From IMG/VR virus record IMGVR_UViG_3300017971_000728, positions 1 to 25,066 of that record: a stretch of 25,066 nucleotides of DNA. One strand, 5' to 3'. How positions within the stretch are numbered: the first letter of the stretch is position 1; every line of letters begins with the position of its first letter. Source of the stretch: a virus. The position numbers were made by a program, and so were the translations under genes. Shown in pieces: positions 1 to 8,329 of this stretch. Below the pieces are notes generated by a model that was given only the letters and a program-made list of their open reading frames with translations, did not search any database and was not told the origin of the DNA.

Positions 1-561
1 GATAATGCTGCTTTCCGCGAATGCTTTGGCAGTAGCAGCGATCTTTTCTCCAATACGGATTTTTCCCTCATCGGTCTGCTCGGCTGCATAATCCTCCATG
101 GCCTGATTGACCATCTTTTCGAGCTGACCGCGGCCCCGGTTCGTAATAACCTGCGCCTTTTTCGCCTGGATTGTCCTCATGAACTCCGAGGATCGCCATT
201 CATAGGCCCTATCCACGGCCTCCTGCAGCTTGTGATCATCCCCGATCGCTTCGTTATAGTTCGTGCGAATGCTTTTTATGAATTCATCAGCTTCTTTGTC
301 GAAGTTCTCAAAATCCGTTCGCATCCTGAAGGATTCAGCGGCATCCTCCAGGTCACTTCTCATTTGAGATTCGAGCTCGGATGCTTTTACCCGGCGCTCC
401 GCTTCGTCGATCACATCAAAAACCCGCATCCCGTACTGGCCTGTCTGTTCTATCTGTGCCCCTGCCCTTGCAAGTGCGGAATAAGGAGCAGCCGCAATCC
501 CCGGTGACATTTTCGGGGATCTGATTACCTTATCTGCTTGTATCCGTGGAATACGTGGCAT
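1..561 (-). CDS. Internal virion / DNA-ejection protein, N-terminal part (cut by window edge)
   Basis: An open frame runs from an ATG at 561-559 to the left edge without a stop (187 codons seen). The start directly abuts the TAA of the upstream gp14-like gene, as expected for coupled genes. The N-terminus is Pro/Ile/Arg rich (MPRIPRIQ), then Ala-rich. The remainder is charged and predicted helical, with no membrane segment seen. By position it follows the gp13- and gp14-like genes, where T7-type phages place the large internal core proteins gp15 and gp16 that form the ejection channel. The role is inferred from order and helical composition, not from a recognised catalytic motif. The missing C-terminus could carry a lytic transglycosylase domain, as in T7 gp16, but that lies outside the window. 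Confidence 0.6.
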   Translation of the reverse strand, partial: MPRIPRIQADKVIRSPKMSPGIAAAPYSALARAGAQIEQTGQYGMRVFDVIDEAERRVKASELESQMRSDLEDAAESFRMRTDFENFDKEADEFIKSIRTNYNEAIGDDHKLQEAVDRAYEWRSSEFMRTIQAKKAQVITNRGRGQLEKMVNQAMEDYAAEQTDEGKIRIGEKIAATAKAFAESSII

Positions 562-993
562 TTATTTCCTCGCCGCATAAAAGCCTAAGCCGGTCTGCCC
601 GAGCCCCGTTAGAAACGTGCTAATCCCTCTCATCCTGCCTGCTTTCTTGGCCTGTCTGCCATAAAATCTCTCAAGCCGTGCTTCTTCCTTGCCGCCGCGC
701 CTTATGGCCAGTGCTTCTTCTTCACCTTCCCGCGCTGTCTCTGCCATGATAAGCAAGGGACTTCCCTCTGAAATATCGACCCCTGCCTTGGCAAAGAGGG
801 CCCGTTGCGTTCCGAGCAATTTTCTCGTCTTTTCCCTGGAGGCCTTTTCTTCCTGAGCAGATTTCCGCTCTACAATCCGGGCGCTGTATTCATGGGCAAC
901 CCCAGCCGCCCGGCCTTCCTGAACAGCAGAAAGCCCGCTGGTCAAGGCACCTACCCCAGCCATAACAGCGAATAAAGTAACTGGATCAGCCAT
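562..993 (-). CDS. gp14-like internal virion (core) protein
   Basis: A 143-aa protein. Its N-terminal 25 residues are hydrophobic and Gly/Ala rich (MADPVTLFAVMAGVGALTSG), the middle is charged and helical (about 30-60), and a second Gly-rich hydrophobic stretch lies near the C-terminus. The segment around 66-90 (AKAGVDISEGSPLLIMAET) is the hallmark of the podovirus internal core protein family that includes T7 gp14, which inserts in the host outer membrane during DNA ejection. It starts 8 nt inside the end of the GNAT-like gene and is followed immediately by the larger ejection protein. The order gp12-, gp13-, gp14-, gp15/16-like matches T7 and supports the call. Confidence 0.75.
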   Translation of the reverse strand: MADPVTLFAVMAGVGALTSGLSAVQEGRAAGVAHEYSARIVERKSAQEEKASREKTRKLLGTQRALFAKAGVDISEGSPLLIMAETAREGEEEALAIRRGGKEEARLERFYGRQAKKAGRMRGISTFLTGLGQTGLGFYAARK

Positions 994-1441
994 GGCTAAA
1001 TATCCTCGAGTACATAATCATATTTTCGTTGCTTGGTCCGTATGCCCTCATGAGCCCTTCTTCCTGAAAGCCCAAATGCTCCATGAATCGCTTTGCTGCA
1101 TCGAAATCCGGGTAGATCACCGCTTGAATCCGTATGAGCTTGTGGGCTTTCACGATCTTTTCCAGGTGCTCCCGAAACAATTTGAAGCATGTTTTCTTGT
1201 ACCTATAGAATGAACCTGAAAGTAAAGCCCATGCTTCGCCGCGCTTCCAATCCAAAAGAATAATGCCAGCAGAAAGAACAATTTCACTATCGATAAAAAG
1301 AGTATAAGCCGGGCCGCCGTCTTTCCAGCCCTGTGCAAATGTTCTCCATTCGGAATAAGGCTTAATGCCTCGTTCCCTGACATTGCGTTCAATAATCTTA
1401 ACACCGTGTATCGGCTCATAAGGCACTACTTCAACTTTCAT
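986..1441 (-). CDS. GNAT-fold gp13-like virion assembly protein
   Basis: A 151-aa protein with the pattern of a GNAT acetyltransferase fold: a strand with an acidic turn (YTLFIDSEIVLSAG, about 46-60), the AWALLSGSF strand near 71-79, and a C-terminal GFQEEGLMRAYGP segment near 125-137 like the last motif of GNAT enzymes. Proteins of this type sit between tail nozzle and gp14-like genes in many podoviruses and are compared with T7 gp13 (internal protein A). I do not see a clear acetyl-CoA pyrophosphate loop (R/QxxGxG/A), so catalysis is doubtful and a structural role is more likely. It overlaps the end of the tail nozzle gene by 11 nt and the start of the gp14-like gene by 8 nt. Confidence 0.65.
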   Translation of the reverse strand: MKVEVVPYEPIHGVKIIERNVRERGIKPYSEWRTFAQGWKDGGPAYTLFIDSEIVLSAGIILLDWKRGEAWALLSGSFYRYKKTCFKLFREHLEKIVKAHKLIRIQAVIYPDFDAAKRFMEHLGFQEEGLMRAYGPSNENMIMYSRIFSHG

Positions 1442-4427
1442 TGACCGTCACCCATGGTACGATCCCCAAAATCGTCATAGGCAATGGATCTTCCTGCAGT
1501 ATGGAAATCGTGGCTTCATCGGCCCACTCTGCGTCAAAAATGACCTCAAGATCATCCGTGGTTAGGGATCCAGACGTTAAATCGGTGAAATCCTGCAAAT
1601 TGGTTTGATCCGGCCCGTATTGAACACCATCGCCGGTCTGATAGAAACCGACTGTGATCCGACTAATCTTTTGTTTCTTACCCCTGGCGGTTCCCAACTG
1701 AGCGCCTGCATTCAATTTCATGGGCTCCACAATGCTCGTATAGGGCAATCCCACATGAATTTTGTTGCCATACCAATCAAGGCTCACTACACCGGATGAA
1801 ACGGTTTCGGCATCGTGCTTTACTCCATCGATCAGGATAGCTACCGATTCCCCCTCGAGATGGGTCAAATTCGATAAGCTATTGGTGACTTTCGTAACCG
1901 TGCCCCCGCTCGTATAGGCTGTATATTCGGATGAATTCACACCGGAGAGGGCAAAAGTTCCGGCATTTGGATCCGAAGAAGCCACGGTATAAGCCGTATC
2001 GGTGCCGATATTGATCTCAGTCATACCTAAGACGCCTTGGATCCGTACCTTGTCACCGTTATTTAAGGTATGGCCGGATGCTGTCACTACAGCGGGATTT
2101 GCCTTAGTTATTCCCGTTATGGTCACGGCATCCCCACCATCCCAGGTTAGGCCTGAATGCACAAAGAAACCGTCCTCTATCTGCCCGAAAAACTCTATGG
2201 GCTTGAAATACTCGACATATCGTTTCGTATTTCCGCCTATAGTTCGGTTCACGATTAGCCAAATCTCATCCTCGACACCTTCCTCTGAGATAACGGCGAT
2301 TGATTCAAAGGTTCCGTCTGTTACTACGCGAAACCAGGCATAGATATTTTCCTGCGTCTCATAAGTCATGCCCAAGAGCTGACCGTCTGCGCGAATTGCC
2401 CACAAGATAGGCAAAGGTTCTCTCTGGAAATCAATCTGAGTGATGCCGGATAAGGCTCTTGTGCTGCCCAAGGCGATATGCTTTGCAATCCGGGTCATAT
2501 CAGGAGCGATGTATTTATCCACTTCAAAGGAATAAAGAAGCTGCCTCACGCTGGTTCCGGCGCGAGTTACCCATAAGATAGAATCGGTTACAATTTCCGG
2601 CTCCAGGTCTTTGCAGCTCATACTAAGCTGCTGTTTTGTATTGATATCGGTTGGAGTAAGGGGATCTCCGGGAGAAGTAGCGCCCATTTTCCAAATACCG
2701 CCGACAGTTCCCGCCATGAGATAATCCAAACCCAGGAGCCAATAGATCCGGTCTATCCGCTGGGAAAGGATTGTGTATTGGATAGCATCGTCGTCGTCTG
2801 TGCCTAAATCGAAATTATCAAAATCAGCGGAAACACTGCAATTCAGCGTTTGCGGATCTTCATCTGAACCGGCAAGGCATAGACGCTGTTCGAAAAACGT
2901 GCCGCATGAGGGATATTTGTTCTCTATCAATGAATTTGCCGGTGCCCCGTAAAGATTTTCCTGAGCATATCCACCCGATGTATAAGCAGCATATTCGCTT
3001 GAATCCTCTTCAAATAATCGAAAGTTTCCTCCAGCTCCGGTAGTAATGGTCGTGACCATGAAATACCGTTCATTTACTTCCGTCATTCCTGCAACATTGT
3101 CGATATAAACGGTATCGCCTACTGTCAATGAGGTCGGAACAGTGGTACAGGTGACGACAGCCGGATTTGCTTTGGTAATGCCGGTAATCTCCATTTGATC
3201 GCCGATTAGGGTAAACATATCCGAGAGGGTCCAAGACGTATGATCCGTCCGGGTTAATTCTTTCGGGGGATAATCGGGGTGAAAAATATAAAGATAATCA
3301 GCACTTTGAACGGTTTTGATCCCGAAAACATCTTCAGCGGCGTAGGGCGTAGTTACCTCATAGGCAGTTGCACCGCCCCCGGTTAAGGCTCCGGTATCGG
3401 CGAAAGGATATTCTTGCGTGGGAGGGGTGAAATTGCTCGTCCAGCGGGCTACGCCTTTTGAAACTCGGAATTCATCGATCCAGCCGTTTGTGTGCGTAGT
3501 AGTATCGGGATGAACACTTCGATACCAGGCTGCGCCAACCCAAAAATCACCCGCTATATTGGGCCATGTAGCAGAGACGGTTTCGGTATCAATTGCGGTT
3601 CCATTGATACAAAGAGCCCAGCCATTACCAGCACCGCCCCATCCCCTAATCACAGCAATGTGATACCAAATACCAGCGGATATACTGGCGGTTCCCGTCA
3701 GAGTTACCTCATCGGCACCGCCGCCGGATTGAATGGTGAAGGTAAGTGTATCTTCACTGTCATCGTAATATAAATTGACTAAATTATCGTCATCTGCCCG
3801 TTGTGTAAATAACCCCCCATCACCTGAATTTTGCCGATACCAGAAATCAATCGTTACGGCCCCGGTGCTCATGTTAAAATCGGCATGATCGGCAATACTG
3901 ACATAGTCTCCCGTTCCGTCAAATAGGATTGAGCCTGTGCCGAATACAGATTGAGCAGTATCTATCTGAGCATCGCCTTCAGCAGATGGGGCATGTCCGG
4001 TATATCCACTATCTGTGATGGTGGTGCTTTCATCCGTGCCGTCACAATGCAGGAGCATTTTTGTATAGCTATCGACGGTACAAACTAACCCATCTTCTTT
4101 GAAGAACCTGAAATACTGATCTCCGGCCTCGATCACATAAGATTGAATCGTGGAGAATTGGAAGGGAATAAGTCGGGATTGCTTGCTCGAATCCTTTGTT
4201 TCCAGGGCAAAATAGGTGCCCGGCATCCTCGTTGCCCCGCCCTCGACGAGCGGGATCATGTTTTCTAAAGTTCGACAACCGGAATAGTATTTTTCGAGAT
4301 CGCTTCTTACATCCAGTTTCGGGGAAAGCTCACCGGCATTGAATGAAGAGATCAAAGGAGTGGCTTGCGCCCCGAGGAAAACAAGGGCGAAAAGACAAAG
4401 AACTATGTAGCTAATTCGCTTTACCAT
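1431..4427 (-). CDS. Tail nozzle (T7 gp12-like) with signal-like N-terminus, inserted LamG domain and two FCCH-like repeats
   Basis: A 998-aa protein from the ATG at 4427; a TTG at 4442 would add five residues. Residues 24-75 (LISSFNAGELSPKLDVR, then a conserved Gly-Gly-Ala/Arg stretch) match the N-terminus of podovirus tail tubular protein B, the lower part of the short tail. About 22 residues with a Lys/Arg start and a hydrophobic core ending AQA precede it, like a Sec signal, which is unusual for this family. Residues about 121-340 form a LamG/concanavalin-type insert (LHCDGTDES, LFDGTGDYVSI, FWVGAAWY, IDEFRVSKG). Residues about 412-487 and 768-843 are two copies of a repeat beginning ITGITKANPAVVT and ending YTSGG. 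The gene overlaps the tail adaptor gene by 7 nt. The family is about 800-1000 aa with such insertions. Confidence 0.8.
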   Translation of the reverse strand: MVKRISYIVLCLFALVFLGAQATPLISSFNAGELSPKLDVRSDLEKYYSGCRTLENMIPLVEGGATRMPGTYFALETKDSSKQSRLIPFQFSTIQSYVIEAGDQYFRFFKEDGLVCTVDSYTKMLLHCDGTDESTTITDSGYTGHAPSAEGDAQIDTAQSVFGTGSILFDGTGDYVSIADHADFNMSTGAVTIDFWYRQNSGDGGLFTQRADDDNLVNLYYDDSEDTLTFTIQSGGGADEVTLTGTASISAGIWYHIAVIRGWGGAGNGWALCINGTAIDTETVSATWPNIAGDFWVGAAWYRSVHPDTTTHTNGWIDEFRVSKGVARWTSNFTPPTQEYPFADTGALTGGGATAYEVTTPYAAEDVFGIKTVQSADYLYIFHPDYPPKELTRTDHTSWTLSDMFTLIGDQMEITGITKANPAVVTCTTVPTSLTVGDTVYIDNVAGMTEVNERYFMVTTITTGAGGNFRLFEEDSSEYAAYTSGGYAQENLYGAPANSLIENKYPSCGTFFEQRLCLAGSDEDPQTLNCSVSADFDNFDLGTDDDDAIQYTILSQRIDRIYWLLGLDYLMAGTVGGIWKMGATSPGDPLTPTDINTKQQLSMSCKDLEPEIVTDSILWVTRAGTSVRQLLYSFEVDKYIAPDMTRIAKHIALGSTRALSGITQIDFQREPLPILWAIRADGQLLGMTYETQENIYAWFRVVTDGTFESIAVISEEGVEDEIWLIVNRTIGGNTKRYVEYFKPIEFFGQIEDGFFVHSGLTWDGGDAVTITGITKANPAVVTASGHTLNNGDKVRIQGVLGMTEINIGTDTAYTVASSDPNAGTFALSGVNSSEYTAYTSGGTVTKVTNSLSNLTHLEGESVAILIDGVKHDAETVSSGVVSLDWYGNKIHVGLPYTSIVEPMKLNAGAQLGTARGKKQKISRITVGFYQTGDGVQYGPDQTNLQDFTDLTSGSLTTDDLEVIFDAEWADEATISILQEDPLPMTILGIVPWVTVNES
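1899..3194 (-). repeat. Two copies of a roughly 76-aa FCCH-like domain inside the tail nozzle gene
   Basis: Copy 1 is encoded by about 2967-3194 and copy 2 by about 1899-2126, both on the minus strand. Both begin ITGITKANPAVVT, carry a GDxVxI core followed by an xGMTExN segment, and end EY-x-AYTSGG. They resemble the FCCH-like beta domains often duplicated in phage tail and head-fibre proteins. They are about 840 nt apart and have diverged at DNA level, so this is an old duplication or separate acquisition rather than a recent one. Confidence 0.75.
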
Positions 4428-5428
4428 CCTGCATCTACCCAATCGCTAGAACCTGTTTCATTTCTGACGTAATCAGAGGATTGATTCAGGCCCTCAGCTC
4501 GTTTTAAAGCACCGTCATATTCTTTCATCATGGCGACGAATTTTTTATCATCTTTTGGAATGATAGGTGCCAATTCAGCGGCCAGCCTGTAGGCCAGGGC
4601 GGAAATGAAATGAGCGCTGTACTTCGCAACATCCGTTAGCCTCTTAATATAGACCAATTCAAGGGGATAATTCCCATCGTCGTAATTGATGAGAAGCACC
4701 TTGCTATCATCCGATAAAGTCTCCACAACATAGGAATACACATTGCCCCGGAGCTTCAAGAGCTGGTATTCGTTGAAATTGGTATTGTATCCACCAATTC
4801 CTTTGATCGCGGCATCGAAATCCCTCTGTTTAGCAACCTTCAGGAAATTATCGGGCAGGAGATAGGCGAAGTAATACTGGCCTGTCAGCACAGATGCCAT
4901 GTTCACCGCATCCAGGTCGATATCCGCTGTGCAAGGTGTAGCCGTGTATTCAGCATTCGCCGTCACAGTCCAGGCTGCTACCGATACACCGTTTACGGTC
5001 CCGAGAGCCTGTAAAGCTGTTTGAATATCACTGGCATCATTGTTACCTGGCGTAGCATTGGCCAGCTTGACAAGGATGTTTTGCGAATCATCGGGATCCA
5101 CGACAACGGAAAGAGCATCAGCGCTGTTTGAATAGACTTCGATTGATATATCCAAGGTATCAGCAAGATACTTATCGGCGGCAAAATAGAGATGCTTCCC
5201 ATTGCCGCAATTCAGATCTATCCGTGGAGCAACCTTGGAGAGCGTGGTTCTCGTCTTGGCGAAATTCCAGTTCCCCGCCTCGAGAACCTCATCACGCACG
5301 TATTCCCATGCAGCATAAGCAGCCGCAGCAGAAGGCTTTGTGCGTGCAATCCACTCCGCCGATGTGAGCAGTTTCTCTCCGAGCCGCTGAAGCCCGAAAT
5401 TGACGACACCGAGTTCAGTGTAAGCCAT
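4421..5428 (-). CDS. Tail adaptor (T7 gp11-like) with an internal insertion domain
   Basis: A 335-aa protein with a good start: GGAGG six bases before the ATG. Residues 1-72 (MAYTELGVVNFGLQRLGE, then VRDEVLEAGNWNFAKTR) and 190-300 (YLLPDNFLKVAKQRDF, then the helical FISALAYRLAAELAP) match the podovirus tail tubular protein A/adaptor that docks the nozzle to the portal. Residues about 74-185 interrupt this frame with a beta-rich stretch (SIEVYSNSADALSVVVDPDD, then ALGTVNGVSVAAW). It resembles the Ig-like decorating repeats seen in other phage structural proteins. Typical adaptors are about 200 aa, so the insertion accounts for the extra length. It sits directly upstream of the nozzle gene, as in T7. 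Confidence 0.8.
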   Translation of the reverse strand: MAYTELGVVNFGLQRLGEKLLTSAEWIARTKPSAAAAYAAWEYVRDEVLEAGNWNFAKTRTTLSKVAPRIDLNCGNGKHLYFAADKYLADTLDISIEVYSNSADALSVVVDPDDSQNILVKLANATPGNNDASDIQTALQALGTVNGVSVAAWTVTANAEYTATPCTADIDLDAVNMASVLTGQYYFAYLLPDNFLKVAKQRDFDAAIKGIGGYNTNFNEYQLLKLRGNVYSYVVETLSDDSKVLLINYDDGNYPLELVYIKRLTDVAKYSAHFISALAYRLAAELAPIIPKDDKKFVAMMKEYDGALKRAEGLNQSSDYVRNETGSSDWVDAGW

Positions 5429-5455
5429 TGCTTCCTCCGTTTTGTTAGGGAAACG

Positions 5456-5875
5456 TTAGCTTACAGCGGTTTCCTCTGTTTCTGCCTCGGTTTCCTCGGG
5501 ATTTTGAGCCTTTTTAATGGACGCAACCAAATCCTTCTTGCTTACCCCGGGTGCGATATTGATTTCAGGGAAATGCTTGGCGATCTCCCTGAGTTCCTGC
5601 ATTTTCAAATCATCGAGATCTTTTTTCTCTGTTTCCGGCTCTACCGCAACCACTTCAGGAACCTTCTTAAATCCCTGTTGTATCTTACCAGTTCTGTGCC
5701 TATCCGCTGAGGTCTTGTAATAAACCTCAGTTCCGGGCGGAAATCCCTTAAAATATTTGGCAACGGGATCTATCGGGTTGATCAATGCCTCATCGCCGGG
5801 AACATAGTGAATTTTGGTCTTTGAATCCCAGCATTCCCGAATACATTTGACTTTGAACTGTTCTATCTCTGGCAT
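5456..5875 (-). CDS. Small protein with C-terminal HeH/Rho-N-like helical motif
   Basis: A 139-aa protein. I start it at the ATG of MPEIEQF because AAGAGG lies six bases upstream. Residues 1-55 look beta-rich (KVKCIRECWDSKTKIHYVPG, then FPPGTEVYYKT). Residues about 85-122 (DDLKMQELREIAKHFPEIN, then GVSKKDLVASIKKA) fit the HeH/SAP or Rho N-terminal helix-extended-helix pattern, which often binds nucleic acid or DNA ends. The C-terminus is Glu-rich. In many podoviruses a protein of this type lies between capsid and tail adaptor genes. Its function in head completion is not known; the fold is an inference from the pattern. Confidence 0.6.
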   Translation of the reverse strand: MPEIEQFKVKCIRECWDSKTKIHYVPGDEALINPIDPVAKYFKGFPPGTEVYYKTSADRHRTGKIQQGFKKVPEVVAVEPETEKKDLDDLKMQELREIAKHFPEINIAPGVSKKDLVASIKKAQNPEETEAETEETAVS

Positions 5876-5894
5876 GATATACCTCTTGATTTGT

Positions 5895-5924
5895 ATTGAG
5901 GGGGGCAATAAGCCCCCGCTCAAT
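5895..5924 (-). terminator. Strong intergenic hairpin downstream of the cement gene (terminator-like, no U-tract)
   Basis: The arms 5895-5906 and 5912-5924 pair over 12 bp (ATTGAG plus GGGGGC against GCCCCC plus CTCAAT), with one bulged base at 5918 and a 5-nt loop. It lies between the cement and HeH-like genes. Neither strand has a run of T directly after the stem, so full rho-independent termination is unlikely. An RNA stabiliser or partial attenuator after the highly expressed head genes is more likely. Confidence 0.5.
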
Positions 5925-5942
5925 GGTTACAGGTTATCCGGC

Positions 5943-6347
5943 TTAATCAGCCGCGCCGTGAGGCCCAGGACCGAACCAGATATCGGATGCTCCGGCTGTT
6001 GCGTTTTCAGAAACAACCTCAAAAAGAGCCCTCGCATACTGCAAGAGTGGCGTCGATCCGCATGGAATGAAGAAATGAGCCCCAAGCGTTAGGCTTGCCA
6101 CCGGAATAAACATACCGGTGTGCTTTGTCGTCGGAGCTGTAGCTGCTCCATGGGCAATCCATAGAATACAGCCACTATCTAAACCGGTGTAGGCTGTCTT
6201 TACGACCATGTGAAGGCCGAAATTGCCGCTTTTATTCACTGCTGGCGTAGTTACACCGAAATTTACTTCATCATCGGTATATTCATCACCAGCATTTCCC
6301 AACACCTGATCTTCGCAAAGCAGATGTAAATAATCATACATAGGCAT
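5943..6347 (-). CDS. Bbp16-like capsid cement protein
   Basis: A 134-aa protein with AAGGAG seven bases before its ATG. The pattern is typical of the small jelly-roll decoration proteins next to Bordetella phage BPP-1-type capsid proteins (Bbp16 family): an LHMVVKTAYTGLDSGCILWI strand pair, a FIPVASLTLGAHFFIP segment, YARALFEVV near 105-113 and a Gly-rich C-terminus. These proteins stabilise the HK97-type shell from outside. It follows the major capsid gene in the same direction, as in BPP-1. The family assignment is by pattern and neighbourhood. Confidence 0.7.
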   Translation of the reverse strand: MPMYDYLHLLCEDQVLGNAGDEYTDDEVNFGVTTPAVNKSGNFGLHMVVKTAYTGLDSGCILWIAHGAATAPTTKHTGMFIPVASLTLGAHFFIPCGSTPLLQYARALFEVVSENATAGASDIWFGPGPHGAAD

Positions 6348-6411
6348 GGTGTTTCTCCTTCTAAATTGCTATGAATCTGTTACGTTACCCTCTTTCCTTA
6401 CCAAAGAACCG

Positions 6412-7437
6412 TTAGGACAGCTCTGTCTCGGTCTCCAGGAGCTTTTCGGCCAAGAGCACCGGGATTCCTCTGAATTTGGTAACATTCCTTCCGAACGCCT
6501 CATCAAAGGAGTATTCCACGTTGTTCTTATCCTTCACCCGGATATCCATCTGCGTACAGATCTTCCGTCCCGCAAGAATAACGGTTCCAGGAGCGGCCCC
6601 GCGATCAGGCAGGTTGTTGATAGCCGTGATCAGGTCGTCGTCGCTGAAGATATTGGCCTCTCCAGAAACTTCGATATTGCATATCCTCTGGACACACCGC
6701 TCATCTTCAACCACCAGGCCCATAAACCACTGAAAATGAGTCATGAGCACTTCCATGTACTTGACATTGGTATTTGCTACCTCTGTCAACATATCCGTGA
6801 TCTGACCCTTATCCTCAATGTTCAGACCGCCAGCCGGAAGGTTTTTCGGGTAGATACCGTAAACCCCATCAGGCCCGAGCTGCAGGACGAGAATGCTTGT
6901 GGTGTCTCCACCGCCGCCGCCGCCATCGATCACATTATAGGGCCATGAGCTGTCGCCGTTAGGCGCAGAGGTTAATGAATTGAACCGGGTAATAAGCCCA
7001 TTGAAGGCCCCCGGATCCGTGGCAAGATTGCCATAGAGCACAAGATTTTCCATTTTCTGAGTCATTGCCTCGATCTTCCTGCTGTCCTTCTGCTGTCTCC
7101 ATGCGTTCGGATCGTTCTGGATCTTCCAGAGGTTATAATCAACCTTGGAGTAATCCTCGACCATCGCAATCGGATCCGTGAAAGGAGTCACATGCGAAGT
7201 CGTGGGCGAAATGTACTCATTGAATCGCCTGGTGCCCGGTGTAGGCAAGTACGATTCCCTAGTACCGATGTTGCTCATGATCTGATTGGATGCTACCATC
7301 GGCAACCGCTCCGTGAGAGGGCACTTGCGGTTCAAAACCTTGGCCGCAAAGAGATACTGGCCCTTGGCATCCATGGAGCTATATTCATTTACGACGTCCA
7401 TAATGGTGTCGTAACCTAAAACAGCCGTTGTTCCCAT
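6412..7437 (-). CDS. Major capsid protein, HK97 fold (BPP-1 Bbp17-like)
   Basis: A 341-aa protein with GGAGG nine bases upstream. Residues 35-60 (NRKCPLTERLPMVASNQIMS) and 120-150 (MENLVLYGN, then AFNGLITRF) match the capsid proteins of BPP-1-related podoviruses. The second segment is the spine-helix and loop region of the HK97 fold in that family. A poly-Gly stretch (6 Gly) near 172-177 sits in a likely surface loop. The C-terminus (FGRNVTKFRGIPVLLAEKLLETE) is the usual end strand. It lies between scaffold and cement genes, which fixes the role even without the family match. Confidence 0.85.
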   Translation of the reverse strand: MGTTAVLGYDTIMDVVNEYSSMDAKGQYLFAAKVLNRKCPLTERLPMVASNQIMSNIGTRESYLPTPGTRRFNEYISPTTSHVTPFTDPIAMVEDYSKVDYNLWKIQNDPNAWRQQKDSRKIEAMTQKMENLVLYGNLATDPGAFNGLITRFNSLTSAPNGDSSWPYNVIDGGGGGGDTTSILVLQLGPDGVYGIYPKNLPAGGLNIEDKGQITDMLTEVANTNVKYMEVLMTHFQWFMGLVVEDERCVQRICNIEVSGEANIFSDDDLITAINNLPDRGAAPGTVILAGRKICTQMDIRVKDKNNVEYSFDEAFGRNVTKFRGIPVLLAEKLLETETELS

Positions 7438-7454
7438 CTTCTGTTACCTCCGAA

Positions 7455-8183
7455 TCATGCGTTATTCGGCGGCGTCGGGCTCTTATCGTAGATAATGCCC
7501 TCCTTTACCTGGTCTCCCTTCAGTGGTGTTCCTTGAGGGCTGAAATCCTCGCCCATCGCCTTGCCGACGCTCAAAAGGAATTCCATCAAAACGTCGTCGT
7601 GGCCAACTCCGTGCTTTGCGGTCCATTCGTCGAATTCGGAATTGGCAAACTTCTTCCAGCCGCGTTTGATAAATTCCACGTTCTTGTCAAAGTCGGTTCC
7701 CCACTTGGTTTTCAGAGCAGTTTCGGCATCGGTTCTTGCCTTTTCGTTGGCCTCTTCCTCCGCCTGGATCAGCCCGGCAAGAAAGGTGTTCCATTGCTTG
7801 CCGATATAAGCCGCTGTTTCCTTTGGCAGATTGGCCTCGAAAAAGACGCGTTGCGCCCAGGCGACCATGTTGGCATCGTTTTCCTGTCCCTCGATCGCCG
7901 GAAATTCATACTCTTCCGGTTTCTCGGGAATGCCCATAGCCTTTCTGTAAGCTGCCTTCTCCTCGTCGGTTGCCGATTCCCCTAGTTTCGGGATGGAATT
8001 AGCAAGTTTCCCCTCCAGGTCGGTTGCCTTCCCTTCGAGCGTTGACTTCTCCCCTTCCAGATTAGAGACTTTCCCTAACGTATCGATATGAGCCTTAGCG
8101 AAGTCGCTCAAGGTCTCAAACGAGGTAAAGGCCTCATGTTCTTTCAGGTCGTCGCTCAACTGAGCTATCCATTCACCCGCCAT
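7455..8183 (-). CDS. Capsid scaffold protein
   Basis: A 242-aa acidic, helical protein with GGAGG five bases upstream. Residues about 34-62 contain a Leu/Glu/Lys heptad pattern with repeated LEGxxxxLEGK units, indicating a coiled coil. Residues 72-100 carry ATDEEKAAYRKAMGIPEKPEEY, a signature of head scaffold proteins in podoviruses of this type. The position directly upstream of the major capsid gene is the standard one. The C-terminus is Pro/Asn rich and lacks the basic helix of P22 scaffold, so capsid contact may use another segment. No protease motif is seen. Confidence 0.8.
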   Translation of the reverse strand: MAGEWIAQLSDDLKEHEAFTSFETLSDFAKAHIDTLGKVSNLEGEKSTLEGKATDLEGKLANSIPKLGESATDEEKAAYRKAMGIPEKPEEYEFPAIEGQENDANMVAWAQRVFFEANLPKETAAYIGKQWNTFLAGLIQAEEEANEKARTDAETALKTKWGTDFDKNVEFIKRGWKKFANSEFDEWTAKHGVGHDDVLMEFLLSVGKAMGEDFSPQGTPLKGDQVKEGIIYDKSPTPPNNA

Positions 8184-8197
8184 AAATCCTCCATTGT

Positions 8198-8329
8198 TTA
8201 ATGTTTATGTTTGAAATATTCAATTTGCCGCAACCTTTTCTTGGCTGCTTTATAGGAGAGAGGTTTGCTTAATGCCTTCCCACTCTCCGAATAGACTTTG
8301 TATTTTCCTCTGCCTACTGACCGAATCAT
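8198..8329 (-). CDS. Small basic phage protein (43 aa)
   Basis: The ATG at 8329-8327 shares its A with the TGA of the upstream gene (TGATG), and the frame runs to TAA at 8200-8198. The 43-aa product is very basic. It contains KYKVYSESGKALSK and AAKKRLRQIEYFKH, a pattern recurrent in short phage and plasmid proteins with a central Ser-Gly-Lys and a Lys/Arg-rich C-terminal helix. The function is unknown; the charge suggests nucleic-acid contact. Conserved family pattern and translational coupling argue that it is real despite its length. Confidence 0.7.
   Translation of the reverse strand: MIRSVGRGKYKVYSESGKALSKPLSYKAAKKRLRQIEYFKHKH

Noticed and set aside
6346-6948. Plus-strand open frame of 200 codons
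   Set aside because: It is opposite the major capsid gene, lacks a ribosome-binding site, and its product has no recognisable pattern; a shadow of a strongly supported gene.
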